A stretch of 64,000 bases of DNA from Nocardia paucivorans NBRC 100373 (GTDB taxonomy: Bacteria; Actinomycetota; Actinomycetes; Mycobacteriales; Mycobacteriaceae): contig NZ_BAGE01000044.1 of assembly GCF_000308675.1 (NCBI RefSeq), forward strand, positions 1-64,000, in the 5' to 3' direction. The notes under the pieces were generated by a model. The model made no database searches. It worked only from the letters and a program-made list of their open reading frames with translations, and was not told the DNA's origin. The translations under genes were made by a program, and so were the position numbers. The stretch's first letter is position 1; the number at the start of each line of letters is the position of its first letter. This document shows positions 57,666 to 64,000 of the stretch, piece after piece.

Positions 57666-59171
57666 TCAAGAACAGGCGGCGAGGACCAGCTCACGGACGC
57701 GGGCGGCGTCGGCCTGGCCTCGGGTGGCCTTCATGACATCGCCCACGATCTTGCCGGCGGCCTGCACCTTGCCACCGCGGATCTTGTCCACGATATCGGG
57801 GTTGGCGGCCAGTGCCTTGTCGACCTCGGCCTGCAGAGCGCTCTCGTCGGTGACCATGCCCAGGCCCTTGGCCTCCACGATCTGCTTCGGCTCGCCCTCG
57901 CCCGCCAGAACCAGGTCGACAACCTGCTTGGCGACCTTGTTGTTCACGGTCTTGGCTTCCACCAGCGCGATGACCTCCGCCACCTGGGCGGGGGTGATGG
58001 GCAGGTCGGCGAGCTCGACACCGCGTTCGTTGGCCTTCTCGGTGAGGTAGGCGACCCACCAGGAACGGGCCTGGGCCGGGGGAGCGCCGGCGTCCACGGT
58101 GGCGATGATGAGGTCCAATGCGCCGGCGTTCACCAGATCGCGCATCACCTCGTCGGAGATACCCCATTCGGACTGGATACGGGCCCGGCGCAACCACGGG
58201 TACTCCGGAATGGTGCCACGCAATTCCTCCACCCAGGCGGCGTCGGGGGCGACGGGCTCGAGATCGGGTTCGGGGAAATACCGGTAGTCCTCGGCGGTTT
58301 CCTTGCGTCGGCCCGGCGAGGTGGAACCGTCGGTTTCGTGGAAATGCCTGGTTTCCTGGATCACGGTACCGCCCGCGGCGAGCACGGCCGCCTGCCGACG
58401 CATTTCGAACCTGACGGCGACCTCCACACTCTTGAGCGAGTTGACGTTCTTGGTTTCGGTGCGGGTACCGAATTCGGTCGACCCGACAGGCATGAGCGAT
58501 ACGTTGGCATCGCAGCGCAGCGAACCGTGCTCCATGCGGACGTCGGAGACACCCAGTGCCTTCAACAGGTCGCGCAATGCGGTGACATAGGCCCGCGCCA
58601 CCTCCGGGGCCCGCTCCCCCGCGCCGGTGATCGGCTTGGTGACGATCTCGATCAGCGGGACACCGGCCCGGTTGTAGTCCAGCAGGGAATGGCTGGCACC
58701 GTGGATCCGCCCGGTGGCACCACCGATGTGCACGGACTTACCGGTGTCCTCTTCCATATGAGCGCGTTCGATCTCGACCCGGAAAGTGCTGCCGTCGTCG
58801 AGTGGGACATCCAGGTAGCCGTTGGTGGCGATGGGTTCGTCGTATTGGCTGATCTGGTAGTTCTTCGGCTGGTCCGGGTAGAAGTAGTTCTTGCGCGCGA
58901 ACCGACCCCACGGGGTGATGGAACAGTTGAGCGCCAGGCCGATGCGCACCGCGGACTCGACCGCCTTCTGGTTCACCACCGGCAGCGAACCGGGCAAACC
59001 GAGGCACACCGGGCAGACCTGCGTGTTCGGCTCCGCGCCGAATGTGGTGGGGCAGCCGCAGAACATCTTGGTCTCGGTGGACAGCTCGACGTGGACCTCC
59101 ATGCCCAGAACCGGTTCGTACCGGGTCACGACATCGGCGTAATCCATCAGTTCGACGGTTGGTGCGCTCAT
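57666..59171 (-). CDS. gatB: Asp-tRNA(Asn)/Glu-tRNA(Gln) amidotransferase subunit B
   Basis: The 501-residue GatB of the GatCAB complex converts misacylated Glu-tRNA-Gln to Gln-tRNA-Gln. It has [48 protein letters not shown] with four Cys of the zinc site, [26 protein letters not shown], and the C-terminal helical/YqeY domain ([22 protein letters not shown]). gatA and gatC are not in this window. It lies between the LppZ-like gene and pfkA, as in mycobacteria. Confidence 0.97.
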   Translation of the reverse strand: MSAPTVELMDYADVVTRYEPVLGMEVHVELSTETKMFCGCPTTFGAEPNTQVCPVCLGLPGSLPVVNQKAVESAVRIGLALNCSITPWGRFARKNYFYPDQPKNYQISQYDEPIATNGYLDVPLDDGSTFRVEIERAHMEEDTGKSVHIGGATGRIHGASHSLLDYNRAGVPLIEIVTKPITGAGERAPEVARAYVTALRDLLKALGVSDVRMEHGSLRCDANVSLMPVGSTEFGTRTETKNVNSLKSVEVAVRFEMRRQAAVLAAGGTVIQETRHFHETDGSTSPGRRKETAEDYRYFPEPDLEPVAPDAAWVEELRGTIPEYPWLRRARIQSEWGISDEVMRDLVNAGALDLIIATVDAGAPPAQARSWWVAYLTEKANERGVELADLPITPAQVAEVIALVEAKTVNNKVAKQVVDLVLAGEGEPKQIVEAKGLGMVTDESALQAEVDKALAANPDIVDKIRGGKVQAAGKIVGDVMKATRGQADAARVRELVLAACS

Positions 59172-59260
59172 GGCCAACAGTCTATGGCGTACTCCCACAC
59201 ACCGGACCGCCGGCGCGGCTCACCGGACAACCGACCGCCGGCGCGGGTCCGCACCGATGG

Positions 59261-60640
59261 TCACTTTCGCGCGAAACGCCGGTCCAGCCAGTCGGTGACG
59301 GCGTCGAGTACCACCGGATCGATGGTTGTTTCGATCGTGGCGTATTCGTCGACCAGACCGGTGTCGGCCGGCTGCATCAGATGATTGAGACCCTCGAATG
59401 TGCGCACGGTGGCGTCGGGATCGTCGGACAGTAGCCGTCGCATCACCGGATCGTTCTGCGCCGCGCGCACCTGCAGATCCTTGGAGCCGAACAACGCCAA
59501 CACCGGTATACGCAATGCGGACAACGCCGGGGCCGGGTCGTAGCCCGCCAAGGCCGCCATATAGGGGGTCGCGATGGAATCGAGCTGCTCGGGCGGAACG
59601 CGTTCGTCCTCCGGTTGGGATTCGTTGTGCGTTCGCGCGATCTCCCGGACCCGCGCCAGATCTCCGTCCCGCAGCGCCCCGGCGAGCTCGGCGATGTAGG
59701 CCAGATGGGCGTCCGTCTCTTCCGGTGACGCGTCCGAGGCACGCAGCATATCCCGGTTCTGCTCCAGCAGAATATCCGCGCCCGGAACGGCCGGACCTGC
59801 CACGGAGACCACGAAGGCCACCCCGCTGTCCGGTTGCGCCGCCACCAGCGGAGCGAGGTAGCCGCCCTCGCTGTGGCCCAGCAACCCGATCCGATCCGGG
59901 TCGATATCGGGGCGTGCGCGCAGGAAATCGAACCCGGCCCGGATATCGGCGGCCAGTTCGTCGTAACCGACCTCCCGCAGCTCCCCACCGGTGCCGCCGA
60001 CACCGCGGTCGTCGACGCGCAGGACCGCGTAACCGGCGCGGGTGAGCGCATCCGACCACACCAGGAACGGCTTGTGGCCGGCGAGTCCTTCATCACGGTC
60101 CTGCGGCCCGCTGCCGGTGATCAACAGGAGCGCGGGAAACCGGCCCGGACCTTCCGGATGGGTGAACGTGCCGGCGACGGAGATATCACCACTGCGATAC
60201 GTGATGTCCTCGGACACATACGGCAGCGGCGGTTTCGGCTCCTGCGGCCGCTCTCGCCCGGCCACCGCACCGCGTTCCATGGCCAGTGTGATCGTCCGAC
60301 CGTACTGGGTGAAATCGCCGACGATGCGATCGGTTCCGGTATCGAGGCGGCCGTGAAAGGCCGGATCGCCCGCGAGATTCGGAACGACGAATTCCACTCG
60401 CCCCGGCTCCGTGACGACCATGTCGAGATCCACTCCCACAAGGCGCTGGGCCGGGATATCGATGGTGGCGCTGCCGGCGCCGGTGAAGTCCACCCCGATC
60501 GCCAACGACCTTCCGGGGAGCGCGATGGTCCCGTGCCACTGTCCACGCACCGTATTGTCACCGGACTCCGCAAGGGAACACCCGGTGAGCAGCGCGACGA
60601 CCACGGACAAGGTCAGCAGGACCCTCCGAGCGGTGCGCAT
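59261..60640 (-). CDS. Alpha/beta hydrolase lipoprotein
   Basis: The 459-residue protein starts with a lipoprotein signal ending in LLTGC (Cys 21). A beta-rich domain (about 30-140) precedes an alpha/beta-hydrolase domain with ALLLITGSGPQDRDEG, VLRVDDRGVGGTGG and the nucleophile elbow GLLGHSEGG; the C-terminal catalytic His lies in EGLNHLMQ. It looks like a secreted esterase or peptidase-fold protein anchored outside the membrane; the substrate is unknown. ATG at 60640. It lies between gatB and pfkA on the same strand. Confidence 0.88.
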   Translation of the reverse strand: MRTARRVLLTLSVVVALLTGCSLAESGDNTVRGQWHGTIALPGRSLAIGVDFTGAGSATIDIPAQRLVGVDLDMVVTEPGRVEFVVPNLAGDPAFHGRLDTGTDRIVGDFTQYGRTITLAMERGAVAGRERPQEPKPPLPYVSEDITYRSGDISVAGTFTHPEGPGRFPALLLITGSGPQDRDEGLAGHKPFLVWSDALTRAGYAVLRVDDRGVGGTGGELREVGYDELAADIRAGFDFLRARPDIDPDRIGLLGHSEGGYLAPLVAAQPDSGVAFVVSVAGPAVPGADILLEQNRDMLRASDASPEETDAHLAYIAELAGALRDGDLARVREIARTHNESQPEDERVPPEQLDSIATPYMAALAGYDPAPALSALRIPVLALFGSKDLQVRAAQNDPVMRRLLSDDPDATVRTFEGLNHLMQPADTGLVDEYATIETTIDPVVLDAVTDWLDRRFARK

Positions 60641-60712
60641 GCGCCCCACTGTACCGACGAGCCGCCGCAACGGAGTGGATATCGGCTCGTCGGAGGGGCG
60701 ATCCGCCCCCGC

Positions 60713-61747
60713 TCAGCCGAAGAAGGCCTGCGCTTCCTGATACCGCTCGGCCGGAACTCGTTTGAGCTGCTTGGTGGCCTCGGACAACGGGACCAGGCCG
60801 ATCTCGGTGCCGCGCAGGGCAACCATCTGGCCGAAATGGCCCGCGTGTACCGCCTCGGCGGCGTGCAGACCGAAACGGGTGGCCAGGATCCGGTCGTAGG
60901 GGGTGGGGCTACCGCCGCGCTGGACATGGCCGAGGACGGTGGTGCGCACCTCCTTGCCGATCCGACGTTCGATCTCGGGGCCCAACTGTTGAGCGACGCC
61001 GGTGAAACGTTCGTGCCCGAATTCGTCGATACCGCCCTCGCGGAGAGTGAAACCGGTGTCGGGGGCGGGATGCGAGCCTTCGGCGACCACGCAGATGAAA
61101 TGTTTGTCCCCACGTTGGAAGCGGCGCTTGATCATGGCGCACACCTCCCGCACATCGAACGGTTCCTCGGGAACCAGGGTCAGATGGGCGCCCGCGGCCA
61201 TTCCGGAGTTGATCGCGATCCAGCCCGCATGGCGTCCCATGACCTCCACCAGCATGACCCGCTGATGCGATTCCGCGGTGGTGTGCAGCCGATCGATGGC
61301 CTCGGTGGCAATGGTCAACGCGGTGTCGTGACCGAACGTGACGTCGGTGCAGTCGATGTCGTTATCGATCGTCTTGGGCACCCCGACCACCGGAACGCCC
61401 TCTTCGGACAACCAGCCGGCGGCGGTGAGCGTTCCTTCGCCACCGATCGGGATCAGGGCCTCGATGCCGTTGTCGTCCAGGGTCTGCCGAATACGACCCA
61501 GTCCCTGGCGCAGCACGTCCGGATTGGTACGGGCGGTCCCCAGAATGGTGCCGCCCTTGGTGAGCAGGCGGTCGGTGCGTTCGTCGTTGAAAATCTTGAT
61601 CTTGCGGTCTTCCAGCAGGCCCCGCCAGCCGTCCTCGAACCCTACGATCGCATCGCCGTACCGGCCGTTCGCGGTACGGACGATGGCGCGGATAACAGCG
61701 TTCAGCCCAGGGCAGTCCCCGCCTCCGGTCAAGACTCCGATGCGCAT
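60713..61747 (-). CDS. pfkA: 6-phosphofructokinase
   Basis: The 344-residue glycolytic enzyme has [23 protein letters not shown], the nucleotide-binding IGGEGT (101-106), catalytic PKTIDND (124-130) with Lys 125, and [12 protein letters not shown]. Gly 105 is the residue that favours ATP, whereas PPi-dependent relatives carry Asp (GGEDT). Lys 125, usually Gly in the E. coli type, is common to the actinobacterial clade including ATP enzymes. ATP use is therefore the better guess. Confidence 0.95.
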   Translation of the reverse strand: MRIGVLTGGGDCPGLNAVIRAIVRTANGRYGDAIVGFEDGWRGLLEDRKIKIFNDERTDRLLTKGGTILGTARTNPDVLRQGLGRIRQTLDDNGIEALIPIGGEGTLTAAGWLSEEGVPVVGVPKTIDNDIDCTDVTFGHDTALTIATEAIDRLHTTAESHQRVMLVEVMGRHAGWIAINSGMAAGAHLTLVPEEPFDVREVCAMIKRRFQRGDKHFICVVAEGSHPAPDTGFTLREGGIDEFGHERFTGVAQQLGPEIERRIGKEVRTTVLGHVQRGGSPTPYDRILATRFGLHAAEAVHAGHFGQMVALRGTEIGLVPLSEATKQLKRVPAERYQEAQAFFG

Positions 61748-61836
61748 GGCGCTATCTTGCCCGGTTTCCGCCGGCCGTGGTCCTCCGCCCCCATGACAAT
61801 CGGGTTACGCCGGCCCGGACCGGCTCGTCGCGGAAC

Positions 61837-62748
61837 TCAGGGCGTGCACACACCGCCGGTGAACTCGTCGAGATGTTCCGACACCAGGGCGGCGATCTTG
61901 TTCACCATACTCACTCCGTCGGAGTAGGTGCCCGAATCAGGTTGCGCCGCAAGGGCTATAGCCAGCTTCCCGCCGGTGGTGGGCACCAGCCCGAACTGGC
62001 GGACCAGATAGTCCCCGGAGGTGTCGGGCCCCCACCCGCCCTTGTACTCCGCCTTGTCGAACTCCGCCCCCAGACCCCACTGTTGACTCGAGGCGACCTC
62101 GTCCATCAGGTCGACCACCACCTTCGAACCGGACAGGCACGGTAATCGGGAAGCGAAGAGCACCTGATCGGCCAACGCCCACTCGGCCTGACCGAAAGCC
62201 GAGTAGTCGGTGCGGGCGCGTTTGGCCGGTACCGTGGTCACGGTGTCCCCTGCTTCCCGGAGCACATCCTGCACCGCGGCGGCGGCCTGTTGGGGAGTTC
62301 CCAACGAGTCCCACAGCGCGTCGGCGGCGGAATTGTCCGAGGCGGTGATGGCCGCCGAGACGGAATAGTTCGTCTTGCCCGAGTTCTTGCGCACGGCTGC
62401 GATCGCCAACGGAACCTTCATGGTCGACCAGGCCGGACCGGTGGTCCAATTGCCGAGAACCACCGGCCGGTCACCGCCGACCGGCATGATCGCCAACCCG
62501 ATCTGCCCCTCCTGGGCGGCCTGGAGGTCGGCGAATCCGGCGGCCAACGTACCCGGTACGGTGACCGACATGTCCTCGGCACCGTCCGCCGCGTAGGTCA
62601 CGTGTGTGCGGGACTGTTCCGGGGCGGGGGCGGTGGGTTCGGCAGCGCAACCGGCGAGTGCGGTGAAAGCCGTACAGGCGGACGCAACGAGCCACCGGCG
62701 AGCCAAGGGTACGTCCCGGTGGTTCTGGGTATATACATCTCGGCGCAT
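61837..62748 (-). CDS. Serine hydrolase lipoprotein with beta-lactamase/PBP fold
   Basis: The 303-residue protein has a lipoprotein signal ending in LAGC (Cys 34) and the three active-site motifs of the serine beta-lactamase/penicillin-binding fold: Ser-Thr-Met-Lys (108-111), Ser-Asp-Asn (137-139) and Lys-Gly-Gly (236-238). It is shorter and more divergent than class A beta-lactamases, lacking an obvious ExxxN omega loop, so peptidoglycan-related or unknown hydrolysis is more likely than resistance. ATG 62748 or GTG 62766 can be the start. Confidence 0.85.
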   Translation of the reverse strand: MRRDVYTQNHRDVPLARRWLVASACTAFTALAGCAAEPTAPAPEQSRTHVTYAADGAEDMSVTVPGTLAAGFADLQAAQEGQIGLAIMPVGGDRPVVLGNWTTGPAWSTMKVPLAIAAVRKNSGKTNYSVSAAITASDNSAADALWDSLGTPQQAAAAVQDVLREAGDTVTTVPAKRARTDYSAFGQAEWALADQVLFASRLPCLSGSKVVVDLMDEVASSQQWGLGAEFDKAEYKGGWGPDTSGDYLVRQFGLVPTTGGKLAIALAAQPDSGTYSDGVSMVNKIAALVSEHLDEFTGGVCTP

Positions 62749-62875
62749 CGTGGTACGGACTCTCACTATTCCCGATATCGGCAGTACGGTCGAGAAACCT
62801 ACTCCATCCTGGCGCTTTCCGCGTCTTTACGTGGAGGTTGGACGGTGGAAACACCGGTACGCGGTGGCCCTGAGC

Positions 62876-64000
62876 TCAGTAGACGTAGACCACCGCGTTC
62901 TCTCCGCCACTACAGGTGACCAGCCCTTTTTCCGCGGTGCAGGTCATGGTGTAGCTGCGGCCGGTCACGGGACTGGTGGCCGTCACAGTGACCGATGTTC
63001 CGTCCGTGGCGCCGGCCCCGGCGCTCGCCAGATAGGCCTTGCGGACCTCCTCTGCGAAACCGCAACTGGTGACCGAGGTACCGGTTGCCGACCGGTCGAG
63101 GCCCCGCGTGTCGGACCGGCTCCGTGTATCGGACCCGGTCCGCGGGCAGGGCTGCGCACCCGCCGGTAGGGCGGCCGGGGTCGTGGTGGTGGAAGAGGTG
63201 GGGGTCGTGGACCGCGGGGCGATGCTCGTCGAGGGTGCGGTGGACGGCCCGGTGGGTGCCGCGGAACGAACGGCGACACCGGCCGGTGCAGCGGACGGTT
63301 CCGTGGAACCCAGCAGCTGGAAACCGAGCACCGCCACGATCGCGACCACCGCGACCACCATGATCCCGACCAGGATGGGTACGGCGACGCCGTGATCGGG
63401 CCGCGGCTCGGGAGGTTCGGATCGGACGCGCCGCCCGCGGAGCGCGGACCTCGAGCGCGTGGGAGAACCGTCGGTCGGCGGGCCGAGAAGCTGCCCGGGG
63501 GCAGGCGTATCGGGCGCGGAAAGACCCGAGCCCTCCCGACCGCTCGCCGGATGAGGGGGTGCCAGGTTCGGGGTGGGGGATGCGGGGAAGCCCCCGGTCG
63601 TCGGACCGAGCGGATACCCGGTTCCGTGGACTCGGGTGGGGTCGTCGGGCGGATACGGCGCGAGCGCCGGGTCACCATCGGAGAGCGCAGCCGGGTGCAC
63701 CTGCTCGTCCCGGTACAGGTGGGCGTCCGGGAACGGGCGTACGGGAGCGCCCGCTGTCCGGGGATCCGGCTCGGCGGGCGGTAGTGGCACGAGCTGGGTG
63801 TCGGAGGGTCGGATCTCGGTGGGGTCACTCGGGATGATGGCGGGCAGGACCCGTTCGGCGGATTCCGCCGATCCGTCCCCGGCACCGTCCGGCATCTTGA
63901 TCACCAGGGTGGGGAAACCGCCCGTCGTGGGCGCGCCCGCAACACCTGTCGGGCGGGCGGACGGACCCGTCGGCCGAGCGGACGCCGCCCGCGGACCGGT
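62876..64000 (-). CDS. Pro/Thr-rich single-pass membrane protein, N-terminus beyond the right edge
   Basis: The frame is open to base 64000. Its visible 374 codons include an N-terminal (ARPTG) repeat, a cytoplasmic Pro-rich region, one membrane helix (about VAVPILVGIMVVAVVAIVAVLGFQLL), a Ser/Thr/Pro-rich linker, and a small extracytoplasmic domain with Cys in PAGAQPC, SVTSCGFAEE, MTCTAEKGLVTCSGG. A GTG at 63904 could also be the start. The layout resembles Nocardia surface proteins with no defined function. Confidence 0.7.
   Translation of the reverse strand, partial: TGPRAASARPTGPSARPTGVAGAPTTGGFPTLVIKMPDGAGDGSAESAERVLPAIIPSDPTEIRPSDTQLVPLPPAEPDPRTAGAPVRPFPDAHLYRDEQVHPAALSDGDPALAPYPPDDPTRVHGTGYPLGPTTGGFPASPTPNLAPPHPASGREGSGLSAPDTPAPGQLLGPPTDGSPTRSRSALRGRRVRSEPPEPRPDHGVAVPILVGIMVVAVVAIVAVLGFQLLGSTEPSAAPAGVAVRSAAPTGPSTAPSTSIAPRSTTPTSSTTTTPAALPAGAQPCPRTGSDTRSRSDTRGLDRSATGTSVTSCGFAEEVRKAYLASAGAGATDGTSVTVTATSPVTGRSYTMTCTAEKGLVTCSGGENAVVYVY

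Noticed and set aside
59834..61927. A 697-codon plus-strand frame opposite the hydrolase and pfkA genes
   Set aside because: It covers parts of two well-supported minus-strand genes and has no independent support.
61837..62748. An antibiotic-resistance beta-lactamase
   Set aside because: The SxxK, SDN and KGG motifs exist, but the sequence is far from class A enzymes and no clear omega-loop glutamate is visible, so resistance cannot be claimed.

Overview
The window is high-GC actinobacterial chromosome with the gene order of the Corynebacteriales/Mycobacteriales, most likely Nocardia or a close relative. Supporting signs are a HupB with a long Lys/Ala-rich tail, an FbiD-type F420 gene, SepIVA, a Cfp6/LppZ/DoxX block, many GTG and TTG starts, and a succession smc-fpg-rnc-sepIVA-coaD-rsmD-pyc ... 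recG ... ung-thiL-ddl-gpsA-fbiD-ppk-mutT1-hupB-leuDC-ltbR ... gltX ... leuB-serA ... ilvCNB-cfp6 ... gatB-pfkA that closely follows M. tuberculosis Rv2922c-Rv3010c as I remember it. It looks like ordinary core chromosome: I found no phage, insertion sequence, CRISPR array or rRNA.

Layout. 1-12.4 kb is mostly minus strand: the 5' two thirds of smc, a four-gene block (DUF1707, DUF350, a glutathionylspermidine-synthase-like ATP-grasp protein and a YgiB-like partner), then acyP-osmC, a RibD/DHFR-like reductase, mutM-rnc-rpmF-yceD, sepIVA, a divergent gtrA, and coaD. 12.4-23 kb holds rsmD-pyc, a PrpR/RamB-type regulator, recG, a FakA-like DAK protein and rpmB. 23-34.6 kb carries a GNAT enzyme, hydrolase, ung, thiL, ddl, gpsA, the F420 gene fbiD, ppk-mutT1 and hupB. 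34.7-46 kb is leucine/serine metabolism (leuCD with its IclR regulator, leuB, serA) with gltX, an FAH-family enzyme, an MFS transporter and tRNA-Glu/tRNA-Gln genes. 46-55 kb holds a tiny peptide gene, cspA, a His-rich secreted protein, ilvC-ilvN-ilvB behind a leader-peptide attenuator, cfp6 and ilvD. 55-64 kb has DoxX, an LppZ-like lipoprotein, gatB, two lipoprotein hydrolases, pfkA and an incomplete Pro-rich membrane protein.

How the parts work together. ilvBNC, ilvD, leuCD and leuB supply most of the branched-chain amino acid pathway; ilvBNC shows a leaderless leader peptide and a terminator, and leuC faces an LtbR-type regulator. gltX, tRNA-Glu, tRNA-Gln and gatB belong to the indirect Gln-tRNA route. 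mutM, ung, mutT1 and recG are DNA-repair genes spread through the segment. Short exact tandem duplications occur repeatedly in non-coding DNA, one of them covering a stop codon and one a ribosome binding site.

The items I consider most likely to be new are the 28-residue peptide gene at 46281-46367 with its own ribosome binding site and terminator, the 46-residue Arg-rich reading frame at 16517-16657, and the YgiB/YgiC/DUF350 block inserted next to smc. The ilvB attenuator is of a known kind but unusually clear here.
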